64,000 nucleotides of DNA, taken from Strigamia acuminata. Taxonomy: Eukaryota; Arthropoda; Chilopoda; Geophilomorpha; Linotaeniidae. Shown piece after piece: positions 22,800 to 33,128 of this stretch (the first letter of the stretch is position 1; the number at the start of each line of letters is the position of its first letter). The stretch lies in contig OX442321.1 in NCBI GenBank assembly GCA_949358305.1, forward strand, positions 7,899,605-7,963,604. The letters run 5' to 3'. The notes under the pieces are model-generated. The model was given only the letters and a program-made list of their open reading frames with translations, made no database searches and was not told the DNA's origin. Made by a program: the position numbers and the translations under genes.

Positions 22800-23604
22800 A
22801 CTGACGTCGTAAATGTGATCCAAAATATTAAAACATCCGGAAATAAATATAACGAAAAACACAACAGTCGAAATAAAAAAAAGCTTTGCGGGTTAGTATC
22901 AAGCAACGTTTTTTTCTATTCAAATTTATCTTTAAAAGAAAATTGCTTTTAAATTTATATTTACACTGAAGCTGTTAGATTTCTGAGAAAGAAGACTTGA
23001 AGGAAATTGAGAACATTAAAATTTCATGTTTATTAAATTGATAAAACGAATATAAAAACGAACATACAGTAATAATAATAGTAAATTTGATTTAATAGTG
23101 CGGCGTCGACACAGAGCGAAATTGCGCACAAGTTTTACATTTAAACCAAAGAAACATTAAAGCTCTACTAGTATACAGGAGAGGCCAACAAATTTTTATC
23201 TTAACAATTACAATTACAGTTTGGTAAAAAAAAAATTATTCATTTATATCCGTCTTTTTTAATCGATTAATTTCAGTGCATATATTTCAGACTGATTTAC
23301 ATCAAGCTTTAAGATTAAGTCCGAACAAACACTGGTAATACAGTTAATAATAATAATTTTTATTTTAAGATATTACACAGGCACTTTGCGAAGTAAAAAA
23401 GAAACAAAAAAATATAAACAGAAAGAAAAAAAATGTATTCAAAGATGTTCATGCAGTCGCAAAATTCAGTGTAATAAACCATAGTAAATGTAATTTATGC
23501 AATTTATTTTTTTATTTTTTTATTTTTTTTCTTTAAGTTGATAAGGAATTCTTTATTTTCTGCTGTTTCTGCTACGAATTGCCTGAAATAAATAAAAACA
23601 AATT

Positions 23605-24396
23605 TTATTTTATTTTAAAAAATGTCCAAAATGTATGAGCCCTTTTGACAAACTTCAAGTGTATCAAGTCAATTTTGACCATTTCAAGCATCCGTTTTGA
23701 TGCTCTGTACTTTGGTTTTTCGCCTTGTTTGTTACTCAAATATACGATTTTATTGATTCCCGACTCTATTATTATTTTTGCACATTCATTACATGGGAAA
23801 TGCGTCACATACAACGTACAGTTTTTAACGTTGCTTGAACTTTTGTTCACAATAGCGTTCATTTCAGCATGGCAAACTGAAAAAAAAATGGCTGTGAAAA
23901 GTTGTTTTATGAAAAAAAAATATTAAATATTAAAAACAAAATTACCGTATGTAAGTTTGTCTTTGAAAGGATTAGGGTCTCTTTCCCATGGTAACTCGTC
24001 TTCACTGCATCCATTTGGCATGCGATTATAACCTTCGCCGACAATTTCCAAATCCTTGTTGACGATACATGCCCCAACCTACGGATAAATGAGTAAAAAA
24101 TCTTAAAAAATTAAAAATAAAAATAAAAAAAACACTCTAACCTTTTGTTTCGGGTCCTTGCTTTTATTCGAAGCCAAGATTGCTTTTTCCATAAAATAAT
24201 CCACTGAATCCGAACTTAAGTTCTGTTGGCTACAATGTTTGTCATTATTAATATTCTTTTCTTCATTGATTACAAGGGTTGTCAATCTGATTGAAGTATA
24301 ATCTTTTCTTTAACCCTTAAAGAAAAGATTTTACATCAATCAATTTTTAAAATCTTCTTACATCAGATTATTTTCTTCTGAATGACCAGGTTCCAT
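23605..24396 (-). CDS. Dctd: Deoxycytidylate deaminase, copy A
   Basis: Converts dCMP to dUMP, feeding thymidylate synthesis in the cytosol. Four exons, 24396-24362, 24286-24142, 24078-23946 and 23876-23605, join in frame (about 194 aa; human 178). Landmarks: [14 protein letters not shown], then [16 protein letters not shown], then the zinc site CHAEMNAI with catalytic Glu, and [14 protein letters not shown] with the two zinc cysteines. The N-terminus is about 20 residues longer than human. The C-terminus ([13 protein letters not shown]) differs from human but sits in the same place. Exon 1 carries the only ATG; the downstream frame starts with TTG, so this small first exon decides the start. 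It is the best preserved of three tandem copies on this strand. Confidence 0.87.
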
Positions 24397-24429
24397 TTTA
24401 GTTCTGCACAGGGAAGACAAAGGCGTATT

Positions 24430-24530
24430 ATGAACCAAGGATCACACGGACTCGTATCGAGTGTGTTATCATGAACAAAGGATCACATGGACTCGTATCA
24501 AGTGTGATGTCATGAATCAAGGATCACGTA
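24430..24530. repeat. 41-bp direct repeats upstream of dCMP deaminase copy A
   Basis: Two full units (24430-24470, 24471-24511) and a partial third share the core CAAGGATCACATGGACTCGT. Related, more diverged arrays sit at the same place upstream of copy B (29544-29645) and copy C (31957-32055). They could be promoter elements or passive parts of the duplicated unit. Confidence 0.7.
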
Positions 24531-25370
24531 TTGGTATTTCCTCTCATTCCGCACATTATCAGCAAAAAATTTACATTCCCCGCGCTATTAGAGACCCGCG
24601 GTCTAATAAAGGCCCGCACATTAGCTACAAAAATTTACATTTACACACTACTAATTTGTTTTGTGGCATTAAAAAGTTTTCTCACCTCTTTAAAGATTTC
24701 GCTGCAACAAGTCGTACACAAGGCTCAGCCAACGATGCTTCACTGCATCACTCATCAAAGATGCCGTATCACATTTGTTGTGACTGCACTCAATGATTAG
24801 ATTTAGTTACCAGATTTCACAGACGAAATAAACATTTATATGTACGAGGGTGACTACCGTGAAACTTTCTCTTCCTCTCACACAGTATACTGATGTTACA
24901 ATCTGTCCACTCTCAATGCGTCTGAAAACAATTGATTATAGCAGTCGCATCAGCCCTCTTCAAGAGTAAAACAAGACCATAAACAAACAGACTAGACTTT
25001 ATTCAGCGCTCAAGTAGTGAACAGCTCGTTTTTAAACTTATCAAGTAAAAAAGTTGTGAAAATCATAGTGCAAAACTGATGTCCAAGCATAAGAAATGTC
25101 CAGGTAATGGAACTCCTCAACATGGGCTGACCACAACCATCGTCATTCAGACTAGATAGACAACCCCAGTCAGGCTTATCAAAGTTTGTGCTCATGAAGT
25201 TGCATTTACTAGATTCTTGTTCACCATCGGGGCTGAGACTGAGATTGAACTAATTGCGTTTGTGCGTAAAATAGCTCGAACCGTAAGTGGCAAACATTGG
25301 ATTATTGTTTCACCTCTCCCTCCGAATAGCTAGTATATCTGTTAGTGTTAGCATTAGTTAGGAGCACTTG

Positions 25371-25760
25371 TACAGGGTGGGCCAAAAGTCACGAACGGTT
25401 TTGTTTTTTTAATAACTTTTTTATTTCTAATTTTTTTTTTTATTTTTCTTTAACCATTTTGTAAAGAAGAGTTGGGAGATTAGTTATGGAAAAATTCACG
25501 ACCAAACAGCGACCACAAACTGTTAAATTTTACTAACAAACCCGAGGGATCAATAATTCTGACCCAACATCTAACAATCAAACTTTTTACCCCACAGTGT
25601 GTGAAATCTCAACGCTTAACGCTCAACCATCAACTTGGCATGAGCTTGTAATTGGTAAAAATCCGTCAATAAATGGCTTGTTACAGGGTGGGCCAGAAGT
25701 CACGAACCAGTCTGAAGTTTTAATAACTTTTTTTAAATACATTTTTTCATTTTCCTTTAA
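25371..25760. mobile_element. Partial TA-flanked MITE copies
   Basis: TACAGGGTGGGCCAAAAGTC at 25371 and TACAGGGTGGGCCAGAAGTC at 25682 are left ends of the family whose complete copy is at 30481-30668. No matching right ends are seen here. The first copy sits after GGAGCACTTG, the same flank as in unit B, so it predates the duplication. Confidence 0.6.
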
Positions 25761-26067
25761 CTATTTTGTAAAGAAGATTTAGGAGATTAATCATGGAAAA
25801 ATTTACGACCGAATAGAGCGGCGAAGCTGTCAATGTGGTAAATGCCATACGAATTTCAACAAATTCTTTTATTTTGTAAACAGTCTGTTTTACTTATAGC
25901 TGAAATCCTACTGCTTCCCTGCAATCTGATGGCTGGAAGTACATACCCTGCTTTACCCGTTAGCCAGTGCAAAAAACCAATTTGGAAAAAAAGCATGGAG
26001 AAATGGTCAAAAATTGAAAAAGTGCCAGAAACGTGCTGATTAGACGTAAAATGAGCTGAAAAATCGA

Positions 26068-26193
26068 TTCCCGTGTGCGCAATTTGCATATCTGGCACCG
26101 TTGCAGAGATATAAGCAAAAAACTGTTCAAAAAGTCAGTTTTTTGCTTATATCTCTGCAACGGTGCCAGATATGCAAATTGTGCACACGGGAA
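26068..26193. repeat. Long near-perfect inverted repeat (hairpin)
   Basis: Arms 26068-26125 and 26136-26193 are 58 nt each with one mismatch, around a 10-nt spacer (TTCAAAAAGT). The transcript of either strand would fold into a long stem. No ORF, terminal target duplication or known family is recognised. Confidence 0.9.
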
Positions 26194-26449
26194 ACAAAAA
26201 TAGACAAATAAAAAAAAATATAAAAAGATTTCATTTTTATTTCTAAAATTTTATTATTCTTATTCAAACTTACGGTAATGTAGATTAGATAGGAGGAAAA
26301 AAAGTGCTAAAAAACCTCATATTTACGACCAGATTTCAATATATAAAAATTGGCTTAAACGGTAAAGGTTGCAAACATTGGCATGTATGACAGCTGATAC
26401 TTTGTAGTTTCTAATGTTACAATACTCATTTCTAAGCCGCTGTGACTGT

Positions 26450-27100
26450 GGGGCTCGTTGTTCATTGCTGGGTTTAGCTTTGGCTTTCGGAGTTAGATGT
26501 AGCGTGTTCGAATCCTGAGTTGATGTTTAGAATTTTTCTTTTCTTTTTCGTTTTCTTTCTTTGCTTAAGTACAGGAGTTAAGGAAAGAGTTAGAGTGAGA
26601 GTGAGAAGTGGTGGCTCTTGCAATGAGTTTCCAGTATTATCTTGAGTGGACACGAGCATTCAAAGTCTCTAGTTCGAATCCAGAGCAATTCAGATGACGA
26701 AGAAAATTATTTTTAAACATTTTCTCTCTTAATTTTCAATCAATTACGTCAGTGCGCAATCTGTAAGTAAGAGAATTAAGCAGTAGATGAATCAGAAGGA
26801 GTGGTGGCTCAGAGGTATGATGGTTGGTGTTGGAGACGTGATAAATAAGGTAAATGAAGAACATGTGTCTGTGTTCAAATCCAGAGATGGATAAATTTAA
26901 GTAAAAAAAATTCTGCTGATTTTATTCAGTTCTAATTTGTGTTATTCTTTTCTAGTAATTTTCTCTCTTAACTCTATAAGAAGGCAATTAGAGATAAAGA
27001 TAACAATAAGAAGCAGTAGCTTCGAGATTAGATGTCTAGTATTTTGAAACTTAACGACGGACATGTGTTCGGGTTCGAATCCGGACCAATCTAGAGGATT
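26450..27100 (+). repeat. Cluster of plus-oriented tRNA-derived repeats
   Basis: Four units about 200 bp apart end in pol III B-box-like motifs: GTTCGAATCC (26508 and 26671 areas), GTTCAAATCC (near 26874) and GGTTCGAATCC (near 27073). The third also has an A-box-like TGGCTCAGAGGTA. Short shared tails with TTTTCTCTCTTAA separate them. None folds as a complete tRNA by eye, so these are read as SINE-like. Confidence 0.55.
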
Positions 27101-27149
27101 TAAAATTTAAATTTAAAATGTAAAAAAAATTAAAATTAAAATTAAGAAT

Positions 27150-27990
27150 AGATTCCATCGGAGATTCGAACCCACGAGTTCGGAGTCCAAAGCCACCGCC
27201 ACAACACCTGAAGAAGATACCTCACATCTACAATAGCTATTATGCTATAATTTTCTTAAAACTTATACTTATAGATTAAATGCGAATAAACATGTAAAAG
27301 AAAACTAAAAGACTAGACTAGAAGAACCTCAAAAATACTAAAAGACTAGACTAGAAAAACCTCAAAAATACTAAAAGACTAGACTAGAAAAACCCAAGGA
27401 AAGAAAACTAGAAAAACCCAAGGAAAGAAAACTAGAAAGACCCAAGGAAAGAAAACTAGAAAGACCCAAGGAAAGAAAACTAGAAAGACCCAAGGAAAGA
27501 AAACTAGAAAAACCCAAGGAAAGACCACCATGTACCCCCCCCCCTTTTTCCCCGATTTCACAAAATGAAAAAAAAAAAACACTGAAAAAAAGTTGACCAA
27601 CGTGGAGAGCGACTCGGGGAGGCGAACCCGCGGCGCGCCCGGCAATGCCGGCGCAATGGGTTTCCTCCCACCGGCTCCCACCGGTGCTTTTTAGCAGAGT
27701 CGCTTAGTTTAAGCCTTATAAACTTGAATTTTGCATTTTTCAACTGAAAAAATAAAGTATAAAAAGCAAAACTACTCGCGGATTTGAACCAGTTCACACA
27801 GCACTCTCACCATGCACTCTAACCACACAGCTACCTAGATTAGCGATGATTAAGCAAGGTTTAAACCCTTAACTTTGATTATCTTTTTTTAGACTGAAAA
27901 AATGAATAATAAAAGGCAAAACTAACCGCAGATTCGAACCCGTTCACACAGCTCAGTAACCGCGCACCCTAACCACGCAGCCATCGCGAT
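27150..27990 (-). repeat. Minus-oriented tRNA-derived repeats
   Basis: On the minus strand, GGTTCGAATC-type B boxes occur near 27165, 27625, 27787 and 27933. The last two units (about 27770-27845 and 27910-27985) resemble each other, have GTGTGGTTAGAG and GCGTGGTTAGGG A-box-like motifs, and share GCAAAACTA flanks. A GC-rich unit at 27595-27680 stands out from the AT-rich background. Confidence 0.5.
27300..27527. repeat. Two adjacent minisatellites (33-bp and 24-bp units)
   Basis: Three units of about 33 bp with AAAGACTAGACTAGAA are followed by about six 24-bp units of ACTAGAAAAACCCAAGGAAA plus GAAA. The 24-bp period is a multiple of three, which explains the repetitive open frame on the minus strand; no gene is inferred. 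Confidence 0.85.
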
Positions 27991-28073
27991 CGGTACTCGC
28001 TTCTTCCCATAGTTTCAGCCTTTCCATTTATCGCCTTAAAAAAATATTTAACAACATATGCCACGTTCTGTAT

Positions 28074-30500
28074 CTGACGTCGTAAATGTGATCCAAAATA
28101 TTAAAACATCCGGGAATAAATATTACGAAAAATACAACAGTCGCAATGCAGTAAAAAAAATATGTAAAAGCTTTGCGGTTAGTATCAAACTACGCGTGTT
28201 TTCTATTCAAATTTATCTTTAAAAAAAATTGCTTTTGAATTTATATTTACACAGAAGCTGTTAGGATTTCTGAGAAAGAAGACTTGAAGGAAATTTCATG
28301 TTTATTGAATTGGTAAAACGAATATAAAAACGAACACACAGTAATAATATTAATAAATTTGATTTAATACTGCGGCGTCCAAGTTGAAATTAAACGACTA
28401 CTCTACAACAGAGCGATATTGCACTCAAGTTTTACATTTAAACCAAAGAAACATTAAAGCTCTACTAGTATACAGGAGAGGCAAAGCAAATTTTTATCTT
28501 AACAATTACAATTAACAGGTTGGAAAAAAAAAATTATTCATTTATATGTCTTTTTTAATCGATTAATTTCAGTGTTTATATTTCAGACTGATTTACATCA
28601 AGCTTTAAGATTAAGTCCGAACAAACACTGGTAATATGTTGTAATTTATCGCTTTAAGTTGAAATGTAATTCTTCTTCAGTTTTTGCTACGAATTGCCTG
28701 AAATAAATAAAAACAATTTTTTTTTTAAAAAAAAATCCAAAATGTATAAGCCCATTTGACAAACTTCAATTTAATGTTGACCATGGTAAGCATCTGTCGT
28801 GATGCTTTGTACTTTGGTTGATCGCGACGTTCGTCACTCAAATATACGATTTCATTGATTCCCGACTCTATTATTATTTTTGCACATTCATTACATGGGA
28901 AAAGGGTCACATACATCGTACAGTTTTCAACGTCGCTTGAAATTTTGTTCACAATAGCGTTCATTTCAGCATGACAAACTGAAAAAAAAATGTCTGTGAA
29001 AAGTTGTTTTATAAAAAAAAAAATATTAAATATTAAATATAAAATTACTGTATGTATATTTCTCATTTAAAAGATTATCAGAGTCGTATCCCCATGGTAA
29101 AACGTCTTCATTGCATCCCTTTGGCATGCCATTGTAACCTATGCCGACAATTTTCAAATCCTTGTTGACGATACACGCCCCAACCTATAGAAAAATGAGT
29201 TAAAAACCGTAAAAAATAAAAAATTAAAAATAAAAAAAACACTTTAACCTGTGTGTTCGGGTCCTTGCTTCTTTTCGAAGACAAGATTGCGTTTGCCATA
29301 AAATAATCCTCCGAACTTAAGTAATCTGATCGCTTCTGTTGGCTACAATGTTTGTCATTATTAATATTCTTCCCCTCATTGATCACAAGGGTTGTCAATC
29401 TGATTGAAGTAAACTCTGTTCTTTAAACCTTAAAGAAAAGATTTTACTTCAATAAATTTGTAAAATCTTCTTACGTCAGATTATTTTCTTTTGAATAAAC
29501 ATGTTCCATTTTAGTTCTGCACAGGGAAGACATAGGCGTATCATGAACCAAGAATCACATGGACTCGTATCGAGTATGTTATCAATTATCATGAACCAAG
29601 GATCACATGGACTCGTATCAGGTATGATGTCATCAAGGATCACGTATTAGTATTTCCTCTCATTCTACACATTAACAGCAAAAATGTACGTTCTCCGCTC
29701 TCTATTAGAGTCCCGCGGTCTAATAAAGGCCCGCACATTAGCTGCAAAAATCTATATTTTCACATTACTAATTTGTTTTGTGGCATTAAAAAGTTTTCTC
29801 ACTCCTTTAAAGATTTCGCTGCAACACGTCGTACTCGTACACGAGGCTCAGCCAACGATGCTTCACTGCATCACCCATCAAAGATGCCGTACCACGTACC
29901 ACATTTGATGTGATTGCACTCAATGATTAGATTTAGTTACCAGATTTCACAGACGAGGGTGACTACCGTGAAACCGTTTCTCCTCCTCACACCACATACT
30001 GATGTTACAGTCTGTCCACTCTCAATGGGTCTGAAAACAGTTGATTATAGCAGTCACATCAGCCCTCTTCAAGAGTAAAACAAGACCATAAACAAACAGA
30101 CTAGACTTTACTCAGCGCTCAAGTAGTGAACAGCTTGTTTTTAAACTTGTCAAGTGGAAAAGTTCTGAAAATCATCGTGCAAAACTGATGTCCAAGCATA
30201 AGAAATGTCCAGGTAATGGAACTCCTCAACATAGGCTGGCCACAACCATCGTCATTCTGACTAGATAGACTACCCCAGACAGGCATATCAAAGTTTCTGC
30301 TCATGAAGTTGCATCTACTAGATTCTTGTTCACCATCGGGGTTATGAGACTGTGATTGAACTAATTGCGTTTGTGCGTAAAATGGCTCGAACCGTAAGTA
30401 AGTGGCAAACATTTGTTTCACTTCTCCCTCCTAATAGCTAGTATATCTGTTAGTGTTAGCATTAGTTAGGAGCACTTGTACAGGGTGGGTCAGAAGTCAC
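28074..30500. repeat. Segmental duplication unit B (dCMP deaminase)
   Basis: Same order as unit A: CTGACGTCGTAAATGTGATC start, deaminase exons, 41-bp repeats, a conserved upstream block and the TA-flanked MITE. It lacks the AT-rich stretch found at 23345-23530 in unit A. Confidence 0.85.
28725..29509 (-). CDS. Dctd: Deoxycytidylate deaminase, copy B
   Basis: Second tandem copy, four exons in the same phases: 29509-29475, 29399-29249, 29184-29049 and 28978-28725 (about 191 aa). It keeps [38 protein letters not shown] and [14 protein letters not shown], so the zinc and catalytic residues are intact. The last base of exon 3 is A instead of G, changing Val to Ile before CHAE. No frameshift or stop was found, so I read it as a functional paralog. 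The C-terminus ends TFWIFF, slightly shorter than copy A. Expression cannot be judged from sequence. Confidence 0.85.
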
Positions 30501-30668
30501 GAACCGGCCTAAAGTTTTAATAACTTTTTTAATTACATTTTTTTTTCATTTTTCTTTAATTATTTTGTAAAGAAGATTTAGGAGATTAATCATAGAAAAA
30601 TTCACGACCGAATAGAGAACACATATTGTGAAAACTTCACACATGTTCGTGACTTTTGGCCCACCCTG
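30481..30668. mobile_element. TA-flanked MITE with 25-bp terminal inverted repeats
   Basis: Ends read CAGGGTGGGTCAGAAGTCAC and, inverted, CAGGGTGGGCCAAAAGTCAC, with TA at 30479-30480 and 30669-30670. A TA target duplication and no coding capacity suggest a Tc1/mariner-type nonautonomous element. Confidence 0.75.
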
Positions 30669-30894
30669 TACTTGGAAAATGCGCGACAAAGACTGTTACA
30701 AACTCTTGAGTGTTCTATTCATTTGTTTTATTAATATCTTTTCAATCAATGGAATAACGTTTCGTCATTCACACCGTTTTCACTTGTAAAATAAATAAAA
30801 TGAGGCAATATTCCGTCTAAACCATCAACTAGTTGAAAAACAACAAGTCTGAATCGTTCATTGCAAAATAATAATAATAATAATAACAATAATA

Positions 30895-32055
30895 ATTTTT
30901 ACTTTAAGATATTACACAGGCACTTTGCGAAGTAAAAAAGAAGGCAAAAAAAATATAAACAGAAAGAAAAAAAAAGTATTCAAAGATGTTCATGCAGTCG
31001 CAAAATTCAGTGTAATCAACCATAGTATATGTAATTTATTTTTTTATTTTTTTATTTTTTTGTATTTTCTTTAAGTTGATAAGGATTTCTTCATTTTCTT
31101 CTGTGGCCTGAAATGGCCTGAAATAAATAAAAACAAATTTTTTTTTTTAAAAAAAGGTCCAAAATGTATGAGCTCATTTGACTAACTTCAAGGCAATCTC
31201 GGCCATTTCAAGCATCCGTCGTGATGCTTTGTACTTTGGTTGATTTCTCTCACTCATAAATACGATTTTATTGATTCCCGACTCTATTATTATTTTAGCA
31301 CATTCGTTACATGGGAAAAGCGTCACATACAACGTACAGTTTTTAACGTTGTTTGAAGTTTTGTTCACAATAGCGTTCGTTTCAGCATGACAAACTGGAA
31401 AAAAATGTCTGTGAAAAGTTGTTTTATAAAAAAAAAAAAAAAAATATTAAAAATAAAATTACCGTATGTAAGTTTGTCATTTAAAAGATTATTAGGGTCA
31501 TTTCCCCATGGTAATTTATCTTCATTGCATCCCTTTGGCATGCCATTGTAACCTATGCCGACAATTTTCGAATCCTTGTTGACGATACATGCCCCAACTT
31601 ACGGAAAAATGAGTTAAAAATCGTAAAAAATTAAAAATTAAAATTAAAAAAAAAACGCTCTACCCTTTGTTTTCGGGTCCTTGCTTCTTTTCTTAGACAA
31701 GACTGCGATTGCCATAAAATAATCCTCCGAAATTAAGTAATTTGATTGCTCCTGGTGGCTACAATGTTTGTCATTATTAATATTCTTCCCCTCATTGATT
31801 ACAAGGGTTGTCTATCTGATTTAAGTAAAATCTTTTCTTTAACCCTTAAAGAAAAGATTTTACTTCAATTAATTTTTAAAATCTTCTTACATCAGATTAT
31901 TGTCTTTTGAATGACCAGGTTCCATTTTAGTTCTGCAGAGGGGAGACACAGGCGTATCATAAACCAAGGATCACATGTATTCATATCAAGTGTGTTATCA
32001 TGAACCAAGGATCACATGGACTGGTATTAGGTGTGATGTCATAAATCAAGGATCA
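30895..32055. repeat. Segmental duplication unit C (truncated)
   Basis: Begins inside the unit at the ATTACACAGGCACTTTGCGA block shared with unit A (absent in B) and stops in the 41-bp repeats at AAGGATCA. It therefore derives from an A-like unit rather than from B. Confidence 0.75.
31174..31925 (-). pseudogene. Deoxycytidylate deaminase, copy C (decaying)
   Basis: Third copy, exons 31925-31891, 31815-31664, 31597-31463 and 31394-31174. The second codon of exon 2 (TTG in copies A and B) is TAG, so a protein begun at the exon-1 ATG stops after about 12 residues. The C-terminus stops early after KLVK, missing the last 10-17 residues of the paralogs, and CHAEM is CHAET. HAE and PCNEC are still intact. 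At the exon 2/3 junction both splice sites have moved by one base in a compensating way, so the frame from YFMAIAVL onward stays open. A shorter product from an internal start cannot be excluded. Confidence 0.75.
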
Positions 32056-32076
32056 TGCCGTGCTGGACTGACCCGG

Positions 32077-32105
32077 CGGGCTACCGGGAGTTTCCCGGTA
32101 GCCCG
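32077..32105. repeat. GC-rich perfect hairpin
   Basis: Perfect 13-bp arms (CGGGCTACCGGGA and its complement) around GTT, in a GC-rich island of about 80 bp at the end of duplication unit C. No poly-T run follows that would suggest a terminator. It may be the end of a mobile element. Confidence 0.8.
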
Positions 32106-32303
32106 TGGCCGCTGTGGCCTGTCGCAAAAAATAAAAGTAAACTTTTTTGACATGCAAATGAGCATGTAAATGAGCAAACCACGTGTTCTCGAAATTTTGC
32201 TCACTTCTTCCTTAGCCATCAAACAGAAAGTAAGGGAAAAAAACACAAGTCATCTCAAACGAATATCTCGTTAATAAATATATTATTTATTTTTAGAGGA
32301 AAA

Positions 32304-32540
32304 ATGGCTGCTGCTGCTGCGATTGTTAATCTACCTGATTTCGTTTTTTATGCCAACGTGCTACCGCGTGCTCCGCAGAAACAGGTTGAAGATTTTTTGG
32401 GTCAATTCGGAACCGTAACGTCTACGAGCGATTTGATGGAGGTAGAACAGGTCGCATTGGATTTGAAAACGCTGCAGAGGCTACAGCTGCGATCCAGCTT
32501 GGCAACGGTCGGAGGTTTTTCCATAAAGATATCGAAGTAA
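32304..32540 (+). CDS. Short unrecognised protein (78 aa), two-exon gene
   Basis: I do not recognise this protein. It begins MAAAAAIVNLPDF and includes QKQVEDFLGQFGTV, faintly reminiscent of the first half of an RNA-recognition motif, but too short to call. Support for a real gene: a candidate noncoding first exon ends at 32229 (GAAA then GTAAGG), a 67-nt intron of the local modal size ends TTTTTAG at 32296, the ATG follows eight bases later, and AATAAA lies at 32687-32692. The leader contains a pyrimidine-rich CACTTCTTCC stretch. The gene is divergent from dCMP deaminase copy C, and the dispersed duplication 32760-33052 starts just past its poly(A) signal. It could instead be a fragment of a mobile element. 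Confidence 0.45.
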   Translation: MAAAAAIVNLPDFVFYANVLPRAPQKQVEDFLGQFGTVTSTSDLMEVEQVALDLKTLQRLQLRSSLATVGGFSIKISK

Positions 32541-32686
32541 AACCTGCATATACTCATTTATAAATGGATCCTGCGTTTCCCGCCATTCTCCATATCTTGA
32601 AAAACCTAAATTATTTGTAATATATTATACAATAGATATATCTTTTGATAGTTTAATGTTTTTTGTTCTTTGTGAATGAACGATTA

Positions 32687-32692
32687 AATAAA
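32687..32692 (+). terminator. Poly(A) signal of the 78-aa gene
   Basis: AATAAA about 150 bp after the stop codon at 32540. Confidence 0.45.
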
Positions 32693-32759
32693 CAATTTCT
32701 AACACAAAAGAAGACGTTTTTGTCGCGATTTTTTCAACTATTTTTATGCAATACATTGT

Positions 32760-33052
32760 ACTGTCTGTAATATTTATATATGCAATACAAATTCAGAATT
32801 AATATAAATAATATTTAAAAATCGTTTTTATCTATATATGAACATATTTAAGCAAAATTTGTTTTACAATTTTCTTCTTTGTTAACCGAAAACGAAAACT
32901 AACATAAATATTAAACAAAATATATATCACAAAATTAATCATTTAAAATAAACATTTTAAAATTTTCCTCTACTCGATTTTCTACGTTTTAAACCAACAT
33001 TCAAAGTTCACGATTTCCGTTAGTGCGGTCTAGAGTGCGGTCTAGCTCTCCC
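32760..33052. repeat. Dispersed duplication, copy 2 (partner 9343-9652)
   Basis: Same-orientation copy of the block between HOP2 and myosin VIIa, about 23 kb away. It starts at ACTGTCTGTAATATT and ends at GTCTAGCTCTCCC. Confidence 0.8.
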
Positions 33053-33128
33053 ACCAACCCAGAGGGATTTTTTCTCGTTTGATTTTCTACAAACTCAGCC
33101 CCAGTGTCCTTAGACAAAAACATAGCTA

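Larger units (their letters stand above)
22800..25400. repeat. Segmental duplication unit A (dCMP deaminase)
   Basis: Unit A begins at CTGACGTCGTAAATGTGATC and extends past TACAGGGTGGGCC near 25372. Unit B (28074-30500) is similar along most of this length. Unit C (30895-32055) matches only the part from about 23345 to 24530. Unit B lacks the AT-rich block near 23345-23530 that A and C share. Confidence 0.85.

Noticed and set aside
24461-24800. Open frames upstream of deaminase copies A and B with similar peptides
   Set aside because: Similarity is explained by the segmental duplication. The frames are not kept equivalently in both copies and match no known protein.
27379-27797. Open frames with repeated FPWVFLVF
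   Set aside because: By-product of the 24-bp minisatellite; the remainder is tRNA-like repeat sequence.
26460-27990. Possible true tRNA genes
   Set aside because: B boxes are clear but no complete acceptor stem plus anticodon arm could be folded by eye, so they were called tRNA-derived repeats.
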